Shown in pieces: positions 48,301-61,017 of a stretch of DNA of 64,000 bases. Position 1 is the stretch's first letter; each line of letters opens with the position of its first letter. A program made the position numbers and the translations under genes. The notes under the pieces were generated by a model. The model had not been told where the DNA came from. It searched no databases and worked only from the letters and a program-made list of their open reading frames with translations. The stretch comes from Cyanoderma ruficeps (taxonomy: Eukaryota > Chordata > Aves > Passeriformes > Timaliidae). The DNA lies in assembly GCA_008694505.1 (NCBI GenBank), contig VZDJ01000095.1, positions 692,481 through 756,480 on the forward strand. Reading direction: 5' to 3'.

Positions 48301-51300
48301 CAAGTCCATCTCTGAGGTCAGGATGTTTAGTCAATGGAGTTATTTAGCATGCCATGCTGAATTAATCTCTGATAAGCTTAGGTCTTGCTGATATCCTTGC
48401 TGATATCTTGCTGATATCATCAGTCTTCTGTGCTGTCTTTGTTAAGGTAATTGCCAGGCTTAACCACATGTGAAAAAGATGACTTGCTCTCAGAGATATG
48501 CCAGAATGGCAGTTTAGCCCTGAATTTGTCATGGTGTGGTGTTTGGTGTGCTCCTGGCTGCTCTCCTCAGAACTGAAGAGTAAAAATATTTATTGAGAAT
48601 AAGAGTTAAAGCTGACTGAAATAGTACATCAGGAAAAACAGGGTTGCCTGGTGTGAGGGGACCAAGGTCAAATTAGTGTCAGTAGATGGTTGCTGAGGTG
48701 GATTTGAAATAATATGTTTCTGAATATTACCAGGAAGTGAAACCTTCCCATGGGAGAAAGTGTAGTGCTTTCTCTCAGGTTATGTTGATTCACTATGTCA
48801 GTTCTCATCAGGATGTTGAAGCCGTAAAGGACTCTAAGAGAAGATTTCTCACAGTTTTGCAGCAGCAAATTAAGAAGCTTTTTCCTTCAGTTTTCTCCTC
48901 TGTTCTCTTTCAGAGACTATCACTTTCAGACCAAAACCAATAAAAAATACTAGAACATCTTTCACTATGGCTATATGGCCTTTTTGGGAGCAATTTCAGG
49001 AGGACATGTTTAGCTTGACTGCAAAGGGAGTTTCAGGTGCAACAATCTAGATGGGTTGAGAGTGTATTTCCTCTCCTGTCACAGGGGAAAGCTCAGGATA
49101 GTTTCTTCTTGTACAGTTTTACTCCACTAATTCGGTTGAAAACTGTGCTTGCAGACCTGACTCCATGCTTAATTGATGCCAGCAGAAAGCTGTGTCCCCT
49201 TCCAGCTTCCAGAGTGATGGATGTGCTACAGCAGGATTAGCTGATGTGAGGGAGTTGTGTCTCCTGCACATCAACACCTCATCAATAGTATAGCACTTTA
49301 ATATTTACTTCTCCTTTTTTTCTTTTAGTTAGTTAATTTTAGGCTGTATGATGAGCCTTTTTAACCCTTTTTATGAAGAGAAATTAACTGCCAATCACAT
49401 AAGAAAGTAATACATCTAGGTTGAAATAAAAGAATCCTAATCTAATCAAAGCCCTAGTGATGTAGAGATTATTCCTGGGGTGTTTAATTTATCTAGTTGA
49501 ATTGGTGAAAGATATCTGTGCAAAACAGAATTCACTTAGAGGAACTCAAAAGTCTCTGGACCATTTTTTGTATCACTTCTATGGGCAGTTATCCTGACCG
49601 AGCATCTTGAGAATGTTTTTATTAGAGACCTTGTGGAGTTCAAGCATCAGGTGTACCTAATCCATGAAGAACATGCAGGAAGTATGTAATGAGACACAAA
49701 CTTCTTTGTGCCCTATTCACCATTAACACATGGCCAGTGGAGCTGATCAAAATTTCACTTGCTGAAAAACACAGCTTCATTCTTCAGCATTTTTTTACTT
49801 TTTAATTCCAGTAGTGACCTACTTATAACAAGAGGAGCAAAGTTCTTTGTGTCATTTGAATTTAAGTGTGGTAAGTCTGTAAGTAGGTACTTACAGAGAG
49901 AAAAAAAAAAATAAAAGAGATTGCCCAGGCTGATGGGAAATGCAGCAAGTGAAACTATATTCACCAGGTCCCATACTTAGCTCTAATCCTGCTGGCTGAT
50001 TCCTTAAAAATCCAGTGAGGGCAGTGTATAGCAAGAGCCCCACAGAATAGGACCACTCCGAGACCTCTGGAAGTCTTAGCAGGGCTATCAGAAATCCCCA
50101 GCATCCATCCACACACTCACCCTGAGTCCACACCTCCCTGTTAGAAAGGCTGCATCATGTATGAGCTGTTGTTTCTTCCCAGAAATTTTCCCCAATCTTC
50201 CCAAGTCTTCTCTACACATATTCCATAAATGTGAATTCATGACAATTTCATTCATTTGCCCCCACGACTGCCTATGTAAGGGAATATCCCTATCTAGAAT
50301 ATGGATATGTTGGACTGAAGCCATTAACACTTGATCTTAGAGCAGAAATTTATAGATTTGCAGGTATATGCCTGATTCAGTGATGCTCTGGGAAATGCAG
50401 GCATGGGTCACTTAGAACATACCACTTGTAAGAAGGAAAATATGCAACAAAGGATGTGTTGCATATTTTTAATACTCAATTAAGAGTTAATTTGAATGAA
50501 CCTTTTAAAATTTGGTGGGTTCTATATATATTTTTTTTTTCTTTTTATTTGCTGCCTCCAAAAAAATACTTATTTTTTCACCACAAGTCTTGATTTCTCC
50601 AGGAGTGTATTCTGATGCTTCATGAACTATGTTGTTTGCTGTACTTCAATTGTTTTTACTAATGTTCCAAAAACATTGTGAATTGTTTGAGCACAGCTTT
50701 TGCAAATTGCAGCTATTTAAAGATTAGGTGTCATCAGAAAAATAATTCAGTAGTTGTCAGAGGTTATGTGCTTTTGAAGGTCTGGCTCTTTCCTTTCCCA
50801 GCCATTGTTTCAAGCAATTTTGCCGTCTTCTTAGTTGCAGTATGAATTCTGGACTTTGACTATGCTTGGGCTAAAATTTTAACTTTATTAATATTTTCTA
50901 CATGATGTGATGGCTTTGAGATACTGCTATCACAACCAAAATCCTACTATGTGTGGCACTGTTTAGACACAGAGAAACAGATCTAAACAAAGAACACATA
51001 AGAGATTTTTGATATTATGTGTTTGAATTAACACAGCATGTGCCAGACCACGTGAACATTAAGCAGGTTCCATTCCTTTAGTAAAGACTGAAAATTCTGT
51101 AAGTTGCCAGAAGAGTTTGTATTTTGCTAAATGCTAGCAGGTATCTAAATTTCTGTGGCATTGAATGGCTTCTGAGAATGTGATGGCCCAGTTGAAAGTA
51201 TCAGAATGTGCAATTCTGCAAAGGTGCTGTAAACTTCAAATCAGAGTATTCATGGACATGTATCAGACATAAAGAAGAATGGACATGTCCACAAATGCAA

Positions 51301-53239
51301 TGATAAACCTTACTTATAGATTTCAGCAGTAAAAATATTGGATTTTTTTTTCTTGTTTGAAAAAATCAAATCTGTGCATTTCTTTCTGACTATGGTCTTT
51401 CATTCCTTTTAGAGCCAGAGTAAGGGACAAGCCATGCTACTAATCCCTGTACAGAAATCAGGAATATAACTTTTACTTGGAAAAGACTCTGAAGGAAACT
51501 CACACTCCAGGTCTTGTATATTGATAGATATCAATAATTGCTTTTGAGCAGCTGGTGGATCTACTGAAGTGCCCTGCTACTTTCCACTGCTTACAGAATG
51601 TAACAGGATCAGGCTGAGCCTGCTGTTGAAGGGATAGGGGTGGAGATACCCCCAGAATTTGCACCCTTTCAGCTGCTTCCTGCTCCCTGAATCCATGCTG
51701 TTACAGATGCAGGTTCTCTGCAGTGGTTTTATCTGGAATCACATTCATTTTCTTCACATGGTCTGGTGTGGGCTGTGTTTTGGATTTGTGCTGAACACCA
51801 CGTTGAAAACATAGGAATATTTTTGTTACTGCCAATGTTTGTACTGCCATTTTATAACACCAGGGCCTTAGCTGTTTCTCATGTTGTCCCTTCAGCCAGG
51901 AGGTTGGGGGTGAACAAGGAACTGAGGAAACACAGCTGGGACCCCTGATCCCAGCTGAACAAAGAGATATTCTAGAAGGCATCATGCTCAGCATGGAGAG
52001 CTGTGGGGAGGAGAAGGAAGACGTTTATATTCAGAGAGGCAACATTTGTCTTCTCAAGTCTGTGTTACCAGAGCTCGGCTTTCCTAGTGATGATTGAGCA
52101 TCTGCCTGTCTGCACAAAGTAATTAATGAATCTCTTGCCTTGCTTTGCTTGTGTAAACAGCTTTCGCTGCACTTATTTAGCTGTTTTCATCTCAGCCCAT
52201 CATTTTTCTCACTTTCACTCTTCCAATTCTCTTTTCTCCCCACCCTCATTTGCATAGAGTGAGTGGGTTGGGGCTGAATTGTAATGTGGGGTGAAATCAG
52301 GTAACCTCTGAACTTGGCAATGCAAAGCTTCATAAATCTCTTCTGGGTCTCCCTCAATACCTAAACAGGTGCTCTGAAAGGCTCTAGGCCACAGTGGAAA
52401 AGACTTTCTCAGGCATTTAAAAGAAATTGTAGAACTGCTTGATGAAATGGTGAGCACAAAGCTGCATCTGGAGGTCTCTCTTGACAGGAGACCATGGGCT
52501 GGGATGAGGAGCTTGAGGACTTGGAATTTATGGAAAGCAATTTATGTTTTACATGTTTTATAACCTCTTTCTGAAAACAGTCTTGATTCCCTTAGACTGC
52601 TTCATGATGCTGTGTCAGTGTAGTCTGAGTATCATGAAATACACAAGTGTTTAGCTTCCAGGATGTTCAACACATTCAAATTTTATTATCTTCATTTTAG
52701 AGGAGAGGCATAACAGGATCAAAACTCGAGAGTATTAAAAATAGATTATTGGTCAATCAAGGTTATGAACCAAAATGTGAGGCAACATTCATCATTTCAC
52801 AAAACAAACAAACCAACCCACAAAAACCAAAACACAAACTAAAAAGAGAAAACCCAATATAAATTTGATAGTTTTTTCCCATTGGATCCACTTGTCCCAC
52901 AGTTTGATGATAATCTGTAGTGCTGACCTCTGTAGCAAATAAAAATGACTCTGCATTTATCTTCATGTAACACTGCTACTATTCCTAATTTTGGATAGTC
53001 AGGTAGTGATTGCATAGAAGCTGACAGGGAAGAGTTTACACAAAAATATGATCTTCTGATTAAAACCAGAATAACTTACATACATGGAGAGGGAATAAAT
53101 AAGCATTCTGATACTTCGTAGCCCATATCTGACAGTGCAAGCTTCACTGTTAATTAAAGAATGTGTGTCTCCCTGAGAGATACTATGTAACGATTCAAAT
53201 CTGGGTAAAACACTAGGAAGCAATATTGGAGCAAAGTTG

Positions 53240-53360
53240 TGTAAAAAACAACAAAAAACCTCGAAAATCCAACAGAACAACAACAAAAAATCAACACGAA
53301 CAACCCCAACAACAAAAGACCCAACCAACAACAAATCAACAAACCAAAACAAACCTTCAA
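53240..53360. repeat. CAA-rich low-complexity tract
   Basis: The plus strand is almost only A and C with very few G or T. It produces long artefact frames on both strands. A similar shorter tract lies at 52797-52845. Confidence 0.85.
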
Positions 53361-56300
53361 GAAGAATCTCTAACATACAAATTTCTGATTTTTTTTTAAG
53401 AGGACTAGATACTCCCATGCAGTTATGAGCAGATGAAAGCATTTTCAAGGATACACCACACTGCACTTAAGGGAATCAGAAAAAGATGAATGCTAATCAT
53501 TTTCAAGATATAATTTCAGTAAAAAAAAAAAAAAACAACAATATTTTGTGTGCAGCTTTCACAACAGTAATGTGTTTGTTTTCTCAGTGTTCCTTTAGAC
53601 ATGCTCCAGTGATGAGCATTGCCATAAAGACAGAGGTTGCAAAAGAGAAAGAGCCAAACTTGGTGAAGGGTTTTTGTGTTCAGTCATAGGATCTGTCATA
53701 GCAATCACATGCTGGAGACAGGCATACAGGAGGATATCACTGCTCTTAGTCCAACAACTTCTTTTACTTTAGTAGTACATTTGGTCTTGGGGATATTTTA
53801 TGTGTAAATGCAGATAGGAACAATAAGGGAAATCACAACTGACCCTTTTTGCCAGCTAGTGATGCCACAGAAGCTGACTGAGAGGAGTTTCTGTTTAAGC
53901 AGTCAGCAACCTCTTAAAACAGCAAAGTTAACATTTGTCAGCTCGGCTAGGATAAGTCCTGTTAGAAGTTGAAAGTGGAGCACAACATAATCCATTATGA
54001 ATGGATGTTGGAGAAAAGAGTTGTTTTCAGCATAGATATACTTTGTATCAAGCAATCTGAGGAGGCTCCTACATCCAGAGACTGACTCCGCAGAAGACTG
54101 AGCCTGTGGCAGCATAACAGAAGCATTAAGTGAAAGGCATCACATTAACCTTGTTTTGTCGAAAGGCATAAAAGATAAGGTCAAACAACAAAAAAACAAC
54201 AAATGAGGAGAAATCAGAAATGAGCAAAGGTTCAAACAATGGAATGAAAGACAACTTCAAGTTACAATGAAGTACTCTCTTTCAAAGACCATATTGAGAC
54301 AGCAGTCAGACCTGCCAGTCTTTCTACTCAGAATTTTGTTCCTGGAAAGACATAGTCCTTATGGAGGGGAGATGCAAACCCTCTCCCATAACGGGTTACA
54401 GGACCCCAGGTGTGCTCTTGGAACAGCACCTCAGATGGTTAAATTCTCTCTCTCAAGCCCTTAATACACTGTACCATACAAAGAGTTTACAGACTGCTCT
54501 GAGGAAAATAAATGAGGAGCAAAAGGAGTTTTGTCAAACTTTTCCATACACATATTGCCAAGCTGGCTGCAATTGCAAGCAAGAGAGAAAGCAGAGGTAG
54601 AAATACCATTCTCTTTCCTGCCACAGGTTTTACTTTTTGTCTCCCCTGTCCTTATCCTGATGTTGGATGTAGGGTAGAGGAGGAGCTTGCTGATCCTAGT
54701 ACAGGATGGTTTTGATCTCAAACAGATAAGGTAACAGAAATAGCCTAAAGCTGCTGGTTTATTGTACAATGGGCTGAGAAAATAAGACACATTATGGGTT
54801 GTCTAGAGATGGTGATCCTGTTAATGCAGAAGCTAGAAGAAGCTTGGATGCTTTTTTGGAGATCTACAGCCTTTCCTCAAGAAGAAAGGGAGCTGCTTTT
54901 GCAGGCAGCCATGTGGGAATGCAAAGGGTATTTACTCTGAAGCAAGTCTGTTTATCCAGAACATTTCCAAAACAGAATATTTTAAGGCAAGTTGTGGGAT
55001 TTGTTCCAGAAGATCAATAAATAATTTGTAACAGAAAGGTTAGACTAATCTCATTTTAGGTGCTTAGTGTTGTGTTGACTGAGAGCACAGATTTGGCCTG
55101 TTTATCTAGGCAGGATATAAATATTCTGGATCTTTTTATAATGAAAAAGTTTTAATATAGAGGAAGAAGATCTAAAAACTCCATATATGATCTTCGCTGA
55201 ACTGCAGGAACTCATGCACTCCTTGCTGAAGCACCAAGGTCAAACTCCTCCCTTTTATCTTTTTATCTCTGTATCAATCTTGTCACAAAGGTATCTGCAG
55301 CTTAATGAGTGTCTGTCTACCAGGGTGCCTACAGAGTTATGGCTGCACAAGGAAAACAAGCCTTGCATAAAAATATTAGTTTATCTCTTAGATAATTTCT
55401 AGGTCTACTAAACTAGTCATGAGCCAGTCAATTCTATGTAAGCTAAGAGAAGAATCTATATTTGGCTCTTCTGACTATTCTTGATGCTGTACAGAGAAGG
55501 AGCATACTTAACATTTTGCATTATCAAGTCCAAATGCTGTTGGTGGTATCTGGCTGCCTTCTTCCTCATCCTTCTTCAAAGGTGTGAAAGGCATGGTAAT
55601 CAGTTTACTGCTGACAAATTTCTTTAATTGATCAAACTACACCTTGTTGGTGGGAATGGAGATGGTGGTACAGAAATTATTTCTTATGCCAAATTTGGAA
55701 AACCTGTCATTAGCAAGCAAAGAGTGTCAGCCACTCAATTATCCACGCGCAATCCATATACAGGCAGATATAGGAACTCCTGAAATTATTATCTGTTCTA
55801 GTTAATCTGGAACCACAAGGCTTGAACTTCAAGAGTGTTTGAAAATCTTACACAGTCCCTTGCTTGGGAAATTGGTGAAGCTGGGAAAAGGTTTACTTTG
55901 TGCTGTTCCCAACTTGTTTTTCACCATGGAATTCTGGTGGGCTCCTGTGGAGAAATACTCAAAGAAAAAGTTCAGCAAGGAGACATGTCCATTTGAGCAA
56001 CTGTTCATCAGAAACAAACTGCAGGGACACAGGGGCAGGGACACTGAGGGAACTTGGGGTGGTGTCTGAGAGAGGCAAGAAACAACAGATGAAATAGCAC
56101 CAAGGTGTTGTGGCCATGCTCTGTTTATACAATGGGAACTAAGCCAAACGAAGGGCCCAACTGGTGCCTGAAACCTGAATTTTGCTTTATTAACTCAAAA
56201 ATATGCATTGCTTTTCCAACCCAGTGTCATTTGCTACCCTGTCATATGTTAATGAAAGAAAACCTGCACATGCTTTACAGATCTGACCAAAGTTACTCAA

Positions 56301-56401
56301 ACTCCACCTGACCATGGAATGGCCCTAACTGGAACTCTTTCTTTTATGACTCTCTTTGACAATTTGTGCCTCTGACAGCATCAGAGCACACTCAGGTGAA
56401 A

Positions 56402-56433
56402 CTAAGCTTAATAAAGGCTGGAGTTAAGCTTAG
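56402..56433. repeat. 10-bp perfect inverted repeat, 12-base loop
   Basis: CTAAGCTTAA (56402-56411) and TTAAGCTTAG (56424-56433) can pair completely. The loop begins TAAAGG, so AATAAA overlaps the left arm and loop at 56410-56415. It could form a stem-loop in RNA or a cruciform; the function is unknown. Confidence 0.8.
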
Positions 56434-57413
56434 CGAACAGAATTTAGTTAGTCACTGGCCTCAGTATATTTAGTGCTAACAGAGTAAATGCATTTAACAA
56501 CAACAATTCTGAATCTGCCTAAACTGTTGCCTCGGTAAATGACACTACTCATGAATTAGCAATTGCGCAAGTCCTTACAGAATGAAACCAGACTTACAGT
56601 GCCAAATTGGTCATAATCAAAAAGGAAGCCCAGCCGTACCCAGCCACTCTGATCTCTGAGTACCAGGTGGAATGCAATTGGGTTTATTTTCTGCCAAATT
56701 TCATCTTCTAATGCAACAGGGAAAAAAAAGAGTGTAGTCAGCAAGATTGCCATGGATGAACTGCTGCAAAAATATAACGGTGCATAACTTTGAGAAAGAA
56801 TAGAATGAGCCCAAAAATTTTGGGAAAATGAGCATAAAGTGGTATAGTAGATAGAAAACTACAAAAGTGTGTAAAAAGTTAAAATATAATGACATAAGAA
56901 TTATTTGCACAGTGTTAGAGACTTATTTTGTGCACAAAAGAAAATCAAAGTGTATTGTCTCCTCCCAAAAATTCCAGATTTAGAATATACTGCTTTGAAA
57001 TCCAAAAATGGAGTTTTGAAAACATTATTGACATTTGAAAGAGAGTACTAAGAAAAGCTCAATAGATGAGTAGATCTCCTCATGACTGAAACCCAAAACC
57101 AAAGAACAGGGAATAAGGAACTTGAAAAGGTATTGTCTGCAGATGAAAACTGAAAAAAACAACTGCAGGAAAAATTAGGCCTCTTACTAGACCTGTTGCC
57201 ATCCTTGGTTTAACTAAAGAAAACCAAAAAGTAGAAAATGTGCAGACCCCAAAGTAATGGCATGGAGACATCTGGCATGGAGATGATGATGAGATGGAGG
57301 AAGGTTCTGATTGTCCCAAAATTTCCATCCTTATGAGGCTGAAATAAGCTTTTGTAAAATCTGTTGTTGACACAAGAGCACAGATGTAGTAATTACTATA
57401 AAGCAGCAGACAA

Positions 57414-57433
57414 CCTAAAGTTGAAACTTTAGG
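57414..57433. repeat. 20-bp near-perfect palindrome
   Basis: CCTAAAGTT, two bases, AACTTTAGG. The arms are perfect over nine bases. It is followed by a small direct repeat, TTGATAGAA. Confidence 0.8.
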
Positions 57434-57947
57434 TTTTGATAGAATTGATAGAATTTTAAGGAATGTCTTACTGCAAACATGCTCTAATGGCTCCCCAGTG
57501 ATAAGAAATTAACCTGAAATATTGGTTGGTGTCACTAAAAGCTGTATTTTAGGGTATGATTTGTTGTATGGCAAAAATTGCTCAGTGGTCAGTCTGGAGT
57601 TTTTCTGGACAAGGTGCAGGGGAAACAGCATCTTTCTATCTGAAAAAAAACTGAAGATATGAGATGTTAATTAATAATTGCATTAAATTTCATCAAACAC
57701 AAGCCACCTTCTAACTTGAATATTTGGTATACCAGTTTGTTGTCAAGAACACATGCTTAGCAGCAGCACCTTCACTACATTTGCAAAGCACTTGACTTTG
57801 ACAACCTTCTAAGCATTCCCTGGGTATTTGCCTGCAGAGTCAACCATTTGACTAAGAAAGAAGTAGAATTTTAGTTCTGCTTTATTCTAGTGAAGAGTTT
57901 CAGTCTTGTTTACACACATGAGAAAGAAGGATATCAGTGTCTTGCAG

Positions 57948-57987
57948 ATGTTACATAATACAATATTATGTTACATAATACAATATC
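57948..57987. repeat. 20-bp tandem duplication
   Basis: Two head-to-tail copies of a 20-base unit beginning ATGTTACATA, differing only at the last base. Confidence 0.85.
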
Positions 57988-60550
57988 AAATGACTCACAG
58001 ACCCAGTTAGCATCAAACTGCTTTATTCCATGCACTCAGTCATTTTTCCAGAAGAATTCATACAAAATACTTATTCAGACCTCCATCAGTCCTTGGTGTT
58101 CCCTGATGTTACTAGCAGGGTGTCAAAACTGACAGCAGCTTTGTGGCTCATATTTGCCTCGATCTGCATTCATGCATACAATGGCAATGGATTTGGTGGT
58201 CTTTGCTTGTTGGCAACACCCTGTGAAGAACTTTCCATCACTTCAGTTTCAGAAACTTTTGATTCCATGGCTGACAAAATCTGTGATCTCCTCTGCATCA
58301 AAGACAATAAGGATATAAAAAAGTGGAGTATTAACATATGTAATTGGTCAGAATGACTCACAGTTCCATACAGTTTCTAGGTTCATGACATGTTGTTCTT
58401 TGTCTAGTATTTCAGAAGTGCATATTTCTACCCATCAGCTTTCCATCAATGCCTAGTGTGAAATGAATGTGATTTATTGCATTAGTTTTCCATTAAAATG
58501 CAATGCAAGAGATCAATTCATGGAGTACCAGTATTTGCCCAAGGTAGTACATTTGGGCATGGAAAGATATCCAGATTCAGTTGAAGAACTGAAGCTGAAA
58601 TCAATACGGTAAATTTTAAATATTTGTGCTTCCTTTTATGTTACTTGGTGCTTATTAGTTCAGGCTGTTCAGCACAGGGACTATTTTCTGAAGTGTGAGT
58701 TTCACTGAACTGCAGTTCCAGGTGGGATGCTTCCATCAACCCAAGATGCAGTGTCTCAACAAGATTCTTGGAGTACTTAATGAAAAGTCTATGCAGTAAG
58801 AGTCACCCCTAACTTTTCTGATAACTATATCTCTTTGTTCTCAATCTGGTTGTCTGTTGTCTGTCTCAGTCTTCTCCCTAAAGTTAGAGAGTGACTTAAT
58901 GGAAGAAATAATTTACAAGGAGAGACAGAAAATTTGTTTTTCTTTTGATAACCCTGACATTTATTGGCAGCAGGCTGCACAAGAAAGGAAAAAAAGGGCA
59001 TTTTGTACCCTGAATTCTGCTCTTCTCTACCCAGAACTGAATTAATCTCAAGACTACCCTGTTCTAAGAAGTTTGAGACCAATTAAATCAGGCCTTATGG
59101 ATGATTGATTCAGGCAAGCTTAACAGAATTTATATTGCCCAGTAGAAATAGATATTGATTGCTGCATGCTTCTGCAAAAACTTATGGACAACAAGAAGAG
59201 GAGAGAAAGACTGTCTCCCATGATACTATTGCTCAAAGATACATGGTACTTTAAAAAAATTTCTTGAAAGATAAAACTGATGCAGCAGATCACCAATACA
59301 TTCACCCTTTTTTGATCAGGAATGCCCACTTTAAAAAAAATGCCCTCCTGCTCAGAAAAGGCCAAGGTGAAGCCAGGGAAGGGGTAAGCACAGAAATGCT
59401 TCTAAACTTGCTGCCATTGGAAGTTCATTTTCTAAGCCGTTTGTTTTTCTTTATCGAAGTATCTTTCTTCAATGTCATTGAAGGAGAGTGAAGTGAGCCA
59501 GTAAAGGCCCTCCCTGTGTTCTCACATGGCCCTCAGCAAAGGAGCAGTATCTGCAAAACCTGTGACAGAACATTTTAAGATGATCTACAGCTTGTGCTGT
59601 TTCCAGAAGGAGCCTGTCTCTTGCAGCTGGTAGGAAGAAATTAATGTGACACAGAATGGGCTCTGCTGCTTTCAGTGTAAGGCATGATGAGACCATGCTA
59701 GGTAAAATTTTAGGGAAGAAACACCCACTTGCTTCCCAGATTATCCACAGATTACTGGACTCAGGGCTGACTAGACCTTGACCTTCTTAGTCTGAAATTT
59801 ATGTCTTCCAAGTCCTTGCAAAGCCTTTGTGATGCAGAGTCACAGATAATATAGAGTAACCAATTTGACACAATAAATCTGCTCATTTTCAATATGAACC
59901 TTCACAACCACAGGTTCACAGTGTGGTTTAGACTAGGTCTGGGAACACTGATGATCACAGAGTCACAAATGGTACAGTTTATTGATTGCTATAACAAAAT
60001 AAGATTCAGAAATTACTATTCATGAGCACACTTGTTGCCATGGAGTAAAGTTTACCTGATAGGCATCCTTATGGGAGGAGATGGGTATAGCCTGTCAGCA
60101 GCCCTGGGACAGAAGAGTAACACACCTCCTATTTGAAATTACACTTATACTATTTCCTTTGAGGGTGAGGGCAAGGTAAAGTTGTTGTCATTTCCGATCA
60201 GGGTTGGAGTGACTTCATTTATATGTATAAAGTATTTACAGGCTTTACTTCATTGGAGCATACAGAGCATGAAAAGAAATATGTATTTTTGAATTAATGA
60301 AGCAAAGTTCAGCTTTCACTCATGATCGGGCCACTCCATCCTTTGTTTCCTGCCTCTCTCAGGGCAGCACAACAAGTTTCCTCATTGTCCTTGCTCCTGA
60401 GGCTGCAGACTTTTTATTTCTGGTGAATTATTGTCCACACAGACACTTCTAGCTGAGCTTTGTCTTTCAGTGTTTCTCCACGGACTGAAGTGCACATGCA
60501 TGTTTTCTGCCCCAAATTGCTAGCACTTAACATCTACCCTTGAGATGGAA

Positions 60551-61017
60551 TGTTATAGATGGGTAATATGATGGTTAGCTCTCACAATTAAGTGATAAAT
60601 ACTATGTGTATGCTAAGAGAAGTTTTACTGATGTATAGTTAAGTTATTGTGGTATGTTCTCCCCAAAGTTCTCTTTCCCCTCCCCCTTGTATTGTTGTCA
60701 CTGGACAGCCTGTGTAGTTGGGGCATTTGGGAGGAGGGAAGGCTTGTTACCAGGAGGCACAGCATGACAACACCTGACCTCCAATCAAGTTAGAAGAAAG
60801 TTATCTCCACCAATGGATAGTGAAGACTGACAAGATTTTAGGTGGGGCCAGGAGTATAAAAGGCATCCATTTTGTAGATGAGCATGTGATGGAGCTTAAC
60901 AAAGCTCCTAGTGCTGCAATTTTTTCTTATTCAGTTTTTTGTTGTATTTTTTTAAGATTTAATAAACCTTTAAAATTTTAAAAGTGAGCATTGTTTCTCA
61001 CGTGGAGGTTTTTGACA
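60551..61017 (+). repeat. probable solo LTR, ends uncertain
   Basis: TATAAAAG at 60855-60862 is followed 98 bp later by AATAAA at 60961-60966 after a T-rich run, and then by a short GTGAG...CTCAC hairpin (60985-61002). Upstream lie C/T-rich and CCAAT-like (CCAATC, CCAATGG) segments. This promoter plus poly(A) layout is that of an LTR. TGTTATAG at 60551 and TTTGACA at 61011-61017 are the proposed ends, but I found no matching target duplication. Confidence 0.6.

Larger units (their letters stand above)
45331..60550. other. long stretch without recognisable gene or transposon
   Basis: About 15 kb. It holds CAA-rich low-complexity DNA (52797-52845 and 53240-53360), an (A)n run at 53521-53535, three 12-bp tandem units (48384-48417), an inverted repeat at 56402-56433, a palindrome at 57414-57433 and a 20-bp tandem duplication at 57948-57987. 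Open frames reach 155 codons on the minus strand over the CAA-rich tract, an artefact of base composition. I see no supported gene. Confidence 0.5.

Noticed and set aside
52999..53466. 155-codon minus-strand open frame with hydrophobic peptide
   Set aside because: It runs over the CAA-rich tract; the Leu/Phe/Val-rich peptide reflects base composition, not a membrane protein.
58030..58361. 108-codon plus-strand frame and opposing 63-codon frame
   Set aside because: No recognisable domain, no splice-site pair, no sign of a processed gene copy.
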